Of a stretch of DNA of 64,000 bases, positions 49,599 to 57,856 are shown one piece after another. Positions within the stretch are counted from its first letter, which is position 1. Every line of letters starts with the position of its first letter. The stretch is from Oceanicola sp. (GTDB lineage: Bacteria > Pseudomonadota > Alphaproteobacteria > Rhodobacterales > Rhodobacteraceae): positions 508,634-572,633 of the forward strand of contig CP051231.1 of the NCBI GenBank assembly GCA_017792405.1. The letters run 5' to 3'. Under the pieces are notes generated by a model. The model was not told the DNA's origin and searched no databases. It was given only the letters and a program-made list of their open reading frames with translations. Made by a program: the position numbers and the translations under genes.

Positions 49599-51938
49599 GT
49601 GAAGACTTCCGAGCGCGGCGTGGGCGCTTCGATTCCACGCTTCGAGGATGACAGATATCTGGAGGGCCGGGGCCGGTTCGTGGGTGACATCCGGATGCCG
49701 AACATGCTGGAAGTCGCTTTTCTGCGCAGCCCGCTGGCCCATGCCGAGATTTTGGGCGTCTCCAAGCCGGAGGGCGCGGCGCATCAGGTCTTCACTGCCG
49801 CCGACCTTGAGGGGGTGCAGGGCATCCGGGCCGACAGCGGCCTGCCGGGCTTTCGCAGCTCGGTGCAGCCGATCCTTGCGGTGGACCGCATCCGCCACGT
49901 GAATGAGCCGATCGCCGCCTGCGTAGCTGCCAACCGCGCCCAGGCCGAAGACCTTGCGGACCTCACGCAACTCGAAGCCAAGCCTCTGCCTGCGGTGCAT
50001 GACATGCTGAAGGCGCGCGACAAGGATGCGCCGCTGTTGCACCCGGACTGGGAAGAAAACGCCTTTCTGGAAAGCGGGTTCGAGCAGGGGATTGAGGCGG
50101 CCATCGAGAAGGCTACCGTGACCGTGCGCCGCCAGTATCGCACCGCGCGACAGTGCATGTCTCCGATGGAGGGGCGCGGGGTGGTGGCCTATTTCGACGA
50201 TCAGGCCGACCAACTGGTGATCATCACCTCCACTCAGATGCCGCATATCGTGCGCAACGGGCTGGCCGAGTGCCTCGGGTTGGATCAGGCCCGCATCAGG
50301 GTGATCGCGCCCGATGTGGGTGGCGGCTTTGGCTACAAGGGTATCCTGCTGGCCGAAGAGGTGGTGCTGGGCTGGCTCGCCATGCGCCTGCGCCGCCCGA
50401 TGCGCTGGATCGAGGACCGGCGGGAGCAACTGGCGGGCAATGCCAACTGCCGCGAGCATTGGTATGACATCACCGGCTATGCATCGGCCGATGGCAAGCT
50501 GCTGGGCGTGGATTGCGAGGCGATCGTGGATAGCGGCGCCTATTCGGCTTACCCGTTCTCGGCCTGCCTTGAAGCGGCGCAGGTCGCCTCGATCCTGCCG
50601 GGGCCCTACGTGATGGAGGGTTATCGCTGCCGCACGTGGTCGGTGGCGACGAACAAGCCCGCGATCCTGCCCTATCGCGGCGTGGCCCGGACGGGCGTGT
50701 GCTTTGCGATGGAACTGGTAATGGACGATCTGGCCCGCGAGCTGGGGATCGAGCCTGCCGAGTTTCGCCGCCGCAACCTCGCGCCCGCCGAGCAGATGCC
50801 GTTTGTGAACATCACCGGAAAGATCTTTGACTCCGGCGATTACGTGGAGGCGCTGGACCGCGCGGTAAAGGCGCTGGACCTGCCTGCCCTGCGCGCGCGG
50901 CAAGAGAAGGGCGAGCCGGATGGGCGGCTGTTGGGCGTGGGCCTGTCGATCTTTTGCGAGCAGGGTGCGCATGGCACCTCGGTTTACAGCGGCTGGGGCA
51001 TTCCGATGGTGCCGGGATATGAGCAGGCCACCGCGCGGATGACGCCCGATGGCGGGCTGGAACTGCGGGTGGGCGTGCAGAGCCATGGGCAGAGCCTTGA
51101 GACGACGCTGGCGCAGGTGGCCAATGAGGTGCTGGGCGTGGAGCCGGGCAAGGTGCGGCTGGTGCATGGCGACACGGCGCTGACGCCCTATTCCACCGGC
51201 ACATGGGGCTCGCGCTGCATGGTCATGGCGGGCGGCGCGGTGGCGATGGCCTGCGAGGAACTGGCGGAGCGGGTGAAGGCGATTGCGGCCAAGCTGCTTC
51301 AGGCTGAGCCGGGGCAGATCAACCTGGCCGATGGCGAGGCGCGGGGGCCGTCTGGCTCGGTCTCGCTGAGCCGGATCGGGGCGGTCTGGTACCATGCGCC
51401 GCAGGATCTGCCCGATGGCGTGGATGCGGGCGGGCTGGAGGCCACGAAGGGTTACAAGACGGTGCGCGATACTGGCACCTTCTCCTACGCCTGCCATTCG
51501 GCGCTGGTGCTGGTCGATCCCGAGACCGGCGAGGTGGAGATCGAGCGTTACGGCATCGTCGAGGATGGCGGCGTGCTGGTGAACCCGATGGTGGTGGACG
51601 GGCAGGTTTGGGGCGGGGCGGTGCAGGGCATCGGCACGGCGCTTTATGAAGAGATGCCCTATGACAGCGAGGGCCAGCCGCTGGCCACCACGCTGGCGGA
51701 TTACATGCTGCCCGGCGCGGCGGAGTCGCCGTCTATCGCGATTGACCACATGGAGACGCCCTCGCCGATCAGCCGGTTCGGGCAGAAGGGGATTGGCGAG
51801 AGCGGGGCGATTGGCCCGCCCGCCGCAATCGGCAATGCGGTGAACGATGCGCTGCGAGGCTTCGGGGCGCGGATCGGGCAGGTGCCGATCACGCCCGAGC
51901 GGGTGCTGGCGGCGCTGGCCGCAGGAGGCTCGCAATGA
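49599..51938 (+). CDS. molybdopterin-binding subunit of a xanthine-oxidase-family hydroxylase (CoxL-like)
   Basis: A 779-residue Mo-cofactor subunit. It has N-terminal DDRYLEGRGRFVGDI, Mo-site blocks DVGGGFGYKG, LPYRGVARTG (the arginine-containing loop near residue 370) and the C-terminal GIGESGAIGPPAAIGNAV with the catalytic Glu. The AYRCSFR loop with the active-site Cys of true CO dehydrogenase is absent, so this is a form II or other hydroxylase, not CO dehydrogenase. Such enzymes hydroxylate N-heterocycles or aldehydes. Start GTG 49599 with AAAGG upstream. It overlaps the FAD subunit by 4 bases. Confidence 0.9.
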   Translation: MKTSERGVGASIPRFEDDRYLEGRGRFVGDIRMPNMLEVAFLRSPLAHAEILGVSKPEGAAHQVFTAADLEGVQGIRADSGLPGFRSSVQPILAVDRIRHVNEPIAACVAANRAQAEDLADLTQLEAKPLPAVHDMLKARDKDAPLLHPDWEENAFLESGFEQGIEAAIEKATVTVRRQYRTARQCMSPMEGRGVVAYFDDQADQLVIITSTQMPHIVRNGLAECLGLDQARIRVIAPDVGGGFGYKGILLAEEVVLGWLAMRLRRPMRWIEDRREQLAGNANCREHWYDITGYASADGKLLGVDCEAIVDSGAYSAYPFSACLEAAQVASILPGPYVMEGYRCRTWSVATNKPAILPYRGVARTGVCFAMELVMDDLARELGIEPAEFRRRNLAPAEQMPFVNITGKIFDSGDYVEALDRAVKALDLPALRARQEKGEPDGRLLGVGLSIFCEQGAHGTSVYSGWGIPMVPGYEQATARMTPDGGLELRVGVQSHGQSLETTLAQVANEVLGVEPGKVRLVHGDTALTPYSTGTWGSRCMVMAGGAVAMACEELAERVKAIAAKLLQAEPGQINLADGEARGPSGSVSLSRIGAVWYHAPQDLPDGVDAGGLEATKGYKTVRDTGTFSYACHSALVLVDPETGEVEIERYGIVEDGGVLVNPMVVDGQVWGGAVQGIGTALYEEMPYDSEGQPLATTLADYMLPGAAESPSIAIDHMETPSPISRFGQKGIGESGAIGPPAAIGNAVNDALRGFGARIGQVPITPERVLAALAAGGSQ

Positions 51939-52750
51939 AGCCGGGGCGGTTTGATTTGGTGCTGGCGGGGTCGTGCGGCGAGGCGGTCTCGCTGCTGGGC
52001 GGACGCGAAGAGGCCAAGCCGGTGGCGGGGAGCCAATCGCTCGGGCCGATGCTGAACCTGCGGCTGGCGCGACCTGCGGTGCTGGTGGACCTGTCGACCT
52101 GCGCGGAGTTGCGCGGGGTGACGGAGGAGGCAGACTCGGTGCTTTACGGCGCGGCGCTGACCCATGCGGAGTTCGAGGATGGCGGGCTGGTGGATGCCAC
52201 GCCGGGATGGCTGCCGCAGATCGCCCGGCGGATCGCGTATCGTGCGGTGCGCAATCGGGGCACTGTGGGCGGCTCGCTGGCCCATGCCGACCCGGCAGCG
52301 GATTGGGTGGTGACGCTGCGCGCGCTTGGCGCCTCGGTGCTGTTGGCCGGGCCGGAGGGCGAGCGGGAGCTTGCGCTGGACGCGTTCTTCACCGGGGCGC
52401 TGGCGACGGCGCTGAAGCCGGGGGAGATCATCCGCGCGGTGCGGGTGCCGCGCCGGGGGGCGAGTGCGCGGTGGGGCTACTGGAAGTTTTGCCGCAAGCT
52501 GGGCGAGTTCGCCAAGGCCTCTGCCGCCGTGCTGGCCGACCCTGGGCGCGGCGAGTTTGCCGTGGTGGCCGGGGCCATCGAGCGGGCGCCTGTGGCGCTG
52601 CCGGAGGCGCAGGCGCTGATCGAGGGGCGGGCCGACCCGCGTGTGGTGGTGGAAGAGGCGCTGCCCTTTTTGCCCCCGGAGCGCCGCGCCTTGCAGGCCA
52701 CGGCCACGGCTCGGGCCATTGCCGCGCTGAGCGAAGGAGAGAACGAATGA
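51935..52750 (+). CDS. FAD-binding subunit of the Mo hydroxylase (CoxM-like)
   Basis: A 271-residue flavin subunit. FAD motifs are AGSQSLGPMLNLRLARP near residue 31-47 and RNRGTVGGSLAHADPAAD near 105-122. It passes electrons from the Fe-S subunit to the acceptor. Overlaps both neighbours by 4 bases (ATGA), so the three subunits are made together. Confidence 0.92.
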   Translation: MKPGRFDLVLAGSCGEAVSLLGGREEAKPVAGSQSLGPMLNLRLARPAVLVDLSTCAELRGVTEEADSVLYGAALTHAEFEDGGLVDATPGWLPQIARRIAYRAVRNRGTVGGSLAHADPAADWVVTLRALGASVLLAGPEGERELALDAFFTGALATALKPGEIIRAVRVPRRGASARWGYWKFCRKLGEFAKASAAVLADPGRGEFAVVAGAIERAPVALPEAQALIEGRADPRVVVEEALPFLPPERRALQATATARAIAALSEGENE

Positions 52751-53868
52751 CCGAGTTCACCGTGAACGGCCAGCCCGTGCGCTACAATGGCGAGGGGCGG
52801 ACCCATCTGGCGGATTTTCTGCGCGAGGAGATGGGGCTGACGGCGACCCATATCGGTTGCGAGCAAGGGGTCTGCGGCGCCTGCACGCTGGTGAAGGACG
52901 GCAAGCCGGTGCGCAGCTGCATCACCTATGCCGCTGCCTGCGAGGGCGCGAAGATTCGCACGCTGGAGGATTACCGCGACGACGTGCTGATGGCGCGCAT
53001 TCGGGCGGCCTTCAAGGAGCACCACGGGCTGCAGTGCGGGTTCTGCACGCCGGGGATGCTGGCGACGGCCTATGATATTGCGACCCGGCTGCCGGAGGCC
53101 GATGAGGCGCGGATCCGCGAGGAGCTGGCAGGCAACCTCTGCCGTTGCACCGGCTACATGGGGATCGTCGCGGCGATCAAGGCGGTGCTGGCGGAGGGGC
53201 CGCATGTGGCGCCGGAGCCGGCCGCGCGAGAGGCGGTGATCGCCTCGGCGCGGTTTGGCGCGGCGGAGGCGCCCGAGGTGGTGGCGGAAGCGGCGGCTGC
53301 GCCGGTGGTGGCGGAGCGGCCCGCGCTGCTGACCGATGGGCACCGGCTGGAGCGGGTGGCGCGGATTGAGCTGCCGGCGGAGCGTGTTTGGGCCGTGCTC
53401 AGCGATATTCGTCAGGTGGCCGCCTGCATGCCGGGCGCCTCTGTTGAGGCCGTCAAAGGCGAGCGGGTGACGGGGGCGATGGCGGCGAAGATCGGGCCGA
53501 TCACGGCGCGGTTTGGCGGCACGGCTTTTGTGACTTATGAGCCTGCGGAGATGCGCGGCACGGTGGCGGGGCAGGGCGGCGATGGAAGCTCGCGCTCGAC
53601 GGCGCGGGGGGAGGTGCATTTTGCGCTGGCCCCGAGTGGCGATGCGGGCTGCGAATTGACCTGCGAGATCCTCTACAAGCTGAGCGGCCCGCTGGCGCAG
53701 GTGGGCCGGCCCGCAATCGTGGCGGGGGTGGTCGACAGGCTGCTGGCCGACTTCACCGCCAACGTGGAAGCGGCCGCGCGCGGCGAGGCCCCGACAGCCT
53801 CCGCGCCGCCGGGTTTTGCGCGTTTGATCCTCGCGGCCCTGCGCAATATGGTCGGGCGCAGCACATAG
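52747..53868 (+). CDS. fusion of the [2Fe-2S] subunit (CoxS-like) with a CoxG/SRPBCC domain
   Basis: A 373-residue protein. Residues 1-155 are the two-cluster small subunit: Cys38, 43, 46 and 58 bind the plant-type cluster; Cys97, 100, 132 and 134 bind the second. After an Ala/Glu/Val linker (about 160-200), residues 205-355 form a CoxG-like SRPBCC domain (ELPAERVWAVLSDIRQVAACMPGA, then GGDGSSRSTARGEVHF). CoxG normally is a separate membrane-anchoring or assembly factor. The fusion is continuous with no frame change. Last gene of the three-subunit set, followed at once by the MarR gene. Confidence 0.9.
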   Translation: MTEFTVNGQPVRYNGEGRTHLADFLREEMGLTATHIGCEQGVCGACTLVKDGKPVRSCITYAAACEGAKIRTLEDYRDDVLMARIRAAFKEHHGLQCGFCTPGMLATAYDIATRLPEADEARIREELAGNLCRCTGYMGIVAAIKAVLAEGPHVAPEPAAREAVIASARFGAAEAPEVVAEAAAAPVVAERPALLTDGHRLERVARIELPAERVWAVLSDIRQVAACMPGASVEAVKGERVTGAMAAKIGPITARFGGTAFVTYEPAEMRGTVAGQGGDGSSRSTARGEVHFALAPSGDAGCELTCEILYKLSGPLAQVGRPAIVAGVVDRLLADFTANVEAAARGEAPTASAPPGFARLILAALRNMVGRST

Positions 53869-53884
53869 GGTGGAGATGAGTGCG

Positions 53885-54430
53885 ATGGATAATCTGGAGC
53901 GCGGGGCGCAGGAGGCGGCGCCCGAGCGGGACCATGCGGGCGAGGAGGAAAAGCTCCTTCGGGCGGCCCGCAGCAACGACTGGGCCGAGACCGGGCTGCG
54001 CGACCGGCCGGGCTTTCTGATCCGGCGGCTGCACCAGATTCATACCGCGCTGTTCTTGCAGGAATGCGCCAGCGAGGGGATTACCCCGGTGCAATACTCG
54101 GTGCTGACGGCGCTGGGGCAGCTTGGGCCGAGCGAGCAGATCGTGATCTCGCGCGCGGTCGGGCTGGACCGGACCAGCACGGCGGATGTGATGCAGCGGC
54201 TGGAGAAGCGTAAGCTGATCCGCCGCCGCCCCTCGCCCACCGACGGGCGCAGCAAGATCGCGACGCTGACGGAGGTGGGGATCAACCTGCTTCAGCGGGT
54301 GGATGAGGCAGCCTCGGCGGCGCACAGCCGCACGCTGGAGCCGCTGACGGCGGAGGCCCGGAGGGAGCTGATGCAGGCGATGCGGACGATCGTGGATGCC
54401 TACCCGGACCTTGAGCGCAAGGCCAACTGA
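53885..54430 (+). CDS. MarR-family transcriptional regulator
   Basis: A 181-residue regulator: an acidic N-terminal extension, then a winged helix (LIRRLHQIHTALFLQECASEGITPVQYSVL, then SRAVGLDRTSTADVMQRLEKRKLIRRRPSPTDGR with the wing DGRSK). MarR proteins of catabolic operons release DNA on binding aromatic or other pathway ligands. I chose ATG 53885 because GGAG sits 9 bases upstream; GTG 53870 or ATG 53876 are possible. It is a candidate for binding the ATAC-N3-GTAT sites at 59.16-59.27 kb. Confidence 0.85.
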   Translation: MDNLERGAQEAAPERDHAGEEEKLLRAARSNDWAETGLRDRPGFLIRRLHQIHTALFLQECASEGITPVQYSVLTALGQLGPSEQIVISRAVGLDRTSTADVMQRLEKRKLIRRRPSPTDGRSKIATLTEVGINLLQRVDEAASAAHSRTLEPLTAEARRELMQAMRTIVDAYPDLERKAN

Positions 54431-54436
54431 GCGCCC

Positions 54437-54450
54437 GCCCCGCGTGGGGC
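54437..54450. terminator. GC-rich hairpin between marR and livF
   Basis: GCCCC (54437-54441), loop GCGT, GGGGC (54446-54450), between two converging stops. On the + strand TTCTT follows 11 bases later. A short but strong stem, plausible as a two-way transcript end. Confidence 0.4.
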
Positions 54451-54463
54451 GAGCCGCCCGTTC

Positions 54464-55180
54464 TTAGAGCCCCATGTAAGCCTCGCGGATGCGGGCATCT
54501 TCGGCCAGCTCCGCGCTGGGGCCGGTGATGGTGACGCGCCCGGTTTCGATCACGAAGCCCTGGCTGGCGAGGTCGAGTGCGGTCAGCACATCCTGCTCCA
54601 CGAGGAGGATGCTGAGGCCGGTGCCGTTGATCTCGGTCAGGGCCTCGCTGAGCACCTCGACGAGACGCGGGGCGAGGCCGAGCGAAAGTTCGTCGATCAT
54701 CAGCAGCTTGGGGGCCGACATGATGCCCCGCCCGATGGCGCACATCTGCTGTTCGCCGCCCGAGAGGGTGGTGGCATCCTGCGAGGAGCGCTCGCGCAGG
54801 ATCGGGAAGGTGTTCATCACGAAGTCGAGGTCTCGGTTCACCTGCACGGTGTCGCGGCGCATGTAGGCGCCCAGCAGCAGGTTGTCGCGCACCGAGAGCC
54901 CCTTGAAGAGCCGCCGCCCCTCGGGCACGTGCACCACGCCCGCGCCGAGCACGTCATCGGGGGAGGCCCCGGCGATCTCGGTGCCCGCCATCTTGATGGA
55001 GCCAGCCCGCGGCTTGATCAGCCCGGAGATGGTGCGCAGAAGGGTGGTTTTGCCCGCGCCGTTGGAGCCGACGATGCAGGTGATCGCGCCGCGCTTCACG
55101 CTGAGGGAGATATCCCAGAGCACCTGCACGTCGCCGTAGCCGGCCTGGAGGCCGGAGATTTCGAGCAGGCCCTCAGCCAT
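54464..55180 (-). CDS. Liv-type ABC ATPase (LivF family)
   Basis: A 238-residue ATPase: Walker A GSNGAGKTT (about residue 38), signature LSGGEQQM, Walker B LLMIDELSLGLAP with the LivF-type continuation. It works with the LivG-type protein. Last gene of the leftward transporter operon; overlaps livG by 8 bases. Confidence 0.92.
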   Translation of the reverse strand: MAEGLLEISGLQAGYGDVQVLWDISLSVKRGAITCIVGSNGAGKTTLLRTISGLIKPRAGSIKMAGTEIAGASPDDVLGAGVVHVPEGRRLFKGLSVRDNLLLGAYMRRDTVQVNRDLDFVMNTFPILRERSSQDATTLSGGEQQMCAIGRGIMSAPKLLMIDELSLGLAPRLVEVLSEALTEINGTGLSILLVEQDVLTALDLASQGFVIETGRVTITGPSAELAEDARIREAYMGL

Positions 55181-55931
55181 CGGCCATCTCCTTCTGGAAG
55201 CGTTCTGCGAATTTCGGGCCGAGGTAGGCCTCGATCACCTTGCGGTCGTGGACCATCTCCTGCGGCGGACCTTCGGCGATCAGCTCGCCGTGGTGCAGCA
55301 CCAGCACGCGGCTGGAGAGGCTGAGCACCACCTTCATCAGGTGTTCGATGATCAGGATCGACACGCCGCGCGCCGCGATCCGGCGGATCAGGTCGAGCGC
55401 CACGTCGATCTCGGTGGCGTTGAGGCCTGCGTTCACCTCGTCGAGCAGCAGCACCTTTGGCCCCATCGCGAGGCTCTTGGCCAGCTCTAGCCGCTTGCGG
55501 TTGGGCAGGGTGAGCGAGGAGGCCGGGGTTTCGGCCACATGGCCGAGACCGACGAACTCCAGCTCTTCCATCGCCCGGTCGCGGGCCGCCGCGATGCTCT
55601 CGGGGTTGCCCCCGAAAAGCGCCGAGGCGGCGACGTTCTCCACCACGGTCATCCGGGGGAAGGGCTGCACGATCTGGAAGGTCCGGGCCAGCCCGCGCCG
55701 GGCGGCCTGAAACGGCTTCTGCTTTGTCACGTCCTCGCCCTTGAAGACGACCTTGCCGCTGCTCGGGCTGTGGACGCCGGTGATCGCGTTCACCAGCGTC
55801 GTCTTGCCCGCGCCGTTGGGGCCGATGAGGGCGACGATCTCACCCTCGTGGAGGGAGAAGGACACATCGTTCAGCGCCTTGATGCCGCCGAACTGGCGCG
55901 ACACGTTCGAGAGTTCGAGAATGGCGCTCAT
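55173..55931 (-). CDS. Liv-type ABC ATPase (LivG family)
   Basis: A 252-residue ATPase: Walker A GPNGAGKTT (about residue 37), the LivG-type signature LTLPNRKRLELAKSLA in place of LSGGQ, and Walker B VLLLDEVNAGLN. Overlaps the LivM-type gene by 4 bases and livF by 8. Confidence 0.92.
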   Translation of the reverse strand: MSAILELSNVSRQFGGIKALNDVSFSLHEGEIVALIGPNGAGKTTLVNAITGVHSPSSGKVVFKGEDVTKQKPFQAARRGLARTFQIVQPFPRMTVVENVAASALFGGNPESIAAARDRAMEELEFVGLGHVAETPASSLTLPNRKRLELAKSLAMGPKVLLLDEVNAGLNATEIDVALDLIRRIAARGVSILIIEHLMKVVLSLSSRVLVLHHGELIAEGPPQEMVHDRKVIEAYLGPKFAERFQKEMADG

Positions 55932-56911
55932 TCCTTGGCGCTCCCCTTGTCAGTGCTGCGGGCTTTGCTGCGGTCGGAGAGGCGGCGCAGGATGCGCTTC
56001 CAGTCCAGCCGCAGGATGCCGCCGGGCAGGAAGAAGATGAGCACCACCACGATGGCCCCCATGATCGCCCGGTTCCACTCGAGGAAGTTGGCCCAGAAGA
56101 TCTCTTCGAGCATGACGAAGCTGAAGGCGCCGACGACCGGGCCGAGCAGGGTGCCCGCGCCGCCCAGCATGGCCATCACCGGCACCTTCACGGTGGTCAG
56201 GATGTCAAAGCTGTCGGTCGGGTCGATGTAGCCGACCCATGAGGCATAGACGGCCCCCACGGCGCCCGGAAAGATAGCGGAGAGCACGAAGGCGGCGATC
56301 TTGTATCGGGTGGTGTCGATGCCGACCATGTCTGCGGCGTCCTCGTTCTGGTCGATGCAGCGCAGGCCGAAGCCGAGGCGGGTGCGGTCGACGATGACGT
56401 TGGTGACGAAGGCGAGCACCATGATGCCGAGCATCACGTAGAGCACCAGCGCCGAGACCTCGGGCGGGCGGCCCTCGAGCAGGGGCACGTTGAGGCCGTT
56501 GCCGCCGCCGGTGACGCTGCCCCAGGAGGAGATCACCAGACGGGAGATATCGACCAGCGCGATGGAGCCGATGGCGAAGTAGTGGCCCTTGAGCCGGAGC
56601 ACGATGGCCCCGAGTGCAAAGGAGACGCCGCCGACGAAGGCTGCTGCCGCCACCCAAGCCAGCGCCGCCGGCACGCCGCTGCGCTGCGCCAGTGCGCCAA
56701 CGTAGCAGCCGATGCCGTAGAAGGCGGCGGTGGAGAATGAGGGGTAGCCGGTGAAGCCGCCGATGATGTTCCAGCTCAGCGCCAGCGCGGTGAACATGGC
56801 GATGGAGATCGCGATGCGCACCTCGTAGTTGCCGAGCAGGCTGGGCGCGAGCGCCAGCGCCAGAACCCAGAGGCCCATGACGATGAGAGTCAGGTTGGAT
56901 TTGCGCGACAT
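55928..56911 (-). CDS. Liv-type ABC permease (LivM family)
   Basis: A 327-residue inner-membrane permease with 8-10 segments. LivM features: SWNIIGGFTGYPSFSTAAFYGIG near residue 50 and RCIDQNEDAADMVGIDTTRYK (coupling loop). Start ATG 56911 with AAGGGG upstream overlaps the LivH stop (TGATG); a GTG one codon earlier is possible. Confidence 0.92.
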   Translation of the reverse strand: MSRKSNLTLIVMGLWVLALALAPSLLGNYEVRIAISIAMFTALALSWNIIGGFTGYPSFSTAAFYGIGCYVGALAQRSGVPAALAWVAAAAFVGGVSFALGAIVLRLKGHYFAIGSIALVDISRLVISSWGSVTGGGNGLNVPLLEGRPPEVSALVLYVMLGIMVLAFVTNVIVDRTRLGFGLRCIDQNEDAADMVGIDTTRYKIAAFVLSAIFPGAVGAVYASWVGYIDPTDSFDILTTVKVPVMAMLGGAGTLLGPVVGAFSFVMLEEIFWANFLEWNRAIMGAIVVVLIFFLPGGILRLDWKRILRRLSDRSKARSTDKGSAKE

Positions 56912-57771
56912 CACTCGTACCCCTTCACGCCGACGAGGCCGGTGGGGCGCACGATCAGTAGGAACAGCATGATCAGGAAGCCGATGGTGATTGCGTTCTG
57001 CGGGCCGACGATGACGCCGGCGAAACTTTCGATGATGCCAAGGGCCAGACCGCCCACCAGAGCGCCGGACACGCCGCCCAGCCCGCCGATGACGCAGATC
57101 ACGAAGGCCTTGCCGAGGAACACGCCCGAGAGGTTGGTGGTGACCGGGAAGACCATGGCAAAGACCGCCCCTGCCGCCCCGGCCATCAGCGCGGCGATGG
57201 CGAAGGTGGTGGCATAGATGTGGTTGACCCGGATGCCCATCAGCGCCGCCGCCTCACGGTCCATCCGGACGGCGACGATCGCGCGGCCAATGCGCGAGGT
57301 TTTCAGCACCAGAAACAGAAGGCCGGTGAGCACAAGCGCCAGCCCCATGCCGATCAGCCGGTCGACCGGCATCGACACGCCGAGCGCGTCGATCCGCCCG
57401 TAGTCGAGCGAGACCCGGCGGGGCGTGGCGGTGAAGAACACGGTCATCAGGTTGTAGAGGATCATGTCGAGGCCGAAGGTGAGCGTGAGCGTTGTCAGCA
57501 CCGGGGCGGTCACGACCTTGTTGATGAAGAGATATTGCAGGGCATAGCCCAGCACGAAGAGCGCCACCGCCACGACGGGCAAGATGATCACGGGGCTGAT
57601 GCCGGTGGAGGCCCATGCGAAGTAAGTCAGGTAGCCGCCGAGCACGATGAACGAGCCGTGCAGCATGTTGATGACGTTCAGGACACCCCAGACCAGCGAG
57701 AAGCCGATGGCGATGCAGGCGTAGAGCGTGCCCAGCACGACTCCGTTCGCCAGAATCTGCGCGAAACCCAT
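56911..57771 (-). CDS. Liv-type ABC permease (LivH family)
   Basis: A 286-residue permease with about eight segments. LivH features: NGVVLGTLYACIAIGFSLVWGVLNVINMLHG at the N-terminus and RMDREAAALMGIRVNHIY as the coupling loop. AAGGAAACAG precedes ATG 57771. The 85-base spacer from the binding-protein gene contains a strong hairpin. Confidence 0.92.
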   Translation of the reverse strand: MGFAQILANGVVLGTLYACIAIGFSLVWGVLNVINMLHGSFIVLGGYLTYFAWASTGISPVIILPVVAVALFVLGYALQYLFINKVVTAPVLTTLTLTFGLDMILYNLMTVFFTATPRRVSLDYGRIDALGVSMPVDRLIGMGLALVLTGLLFLVLKTSRIGRAIVAVRMDREAAALMGIRVNHIYATTFAIAALMAGAAGAVFAMVFPVTTNLSGVFLGKAFVICVIGGLGGVSGALVGGLALGIIESFAGVIVGPQNAITIGFLIMLFLLIVRPTGLVGVKGYE

Positions 57772-57815
57772 GTATTCTGTTTCCTTGGGAGAAATTCGGA
57801 GGGGGAGAGGCCGGT

Positions 57816-57849
57816 GGCTGGCCGGGCCGCGGAGGCAGCCCGGCCAGCC
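57816..57849 (-). terminator. 12-bp hairpin between the binding-protein gene and livH
   Basis: GGCTGGCCGGGC (57816-57827) and GCCCGGCCAGCC (57838-57849) pair perfectly over 12 bases with a 10-nt loop, 7 bases after the binding-protein stop. No T-run. It probably stabilises or partly ends the binding-protein transcript, as the hairpin after tctC may do. Confidence 0.65.
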
Positions 57850-57856
57850 GTGAGAG

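Noticed and set aside
49599..53868. Carbon monoxide dehydrogenase (form I) for CO oxidation
   Set aside because: The large subunit lacks the AYRCSFR loop with the active-site Cys, so CO oxidation is unlikely; kept as a xanthine-oxidase-family hydroxylase.
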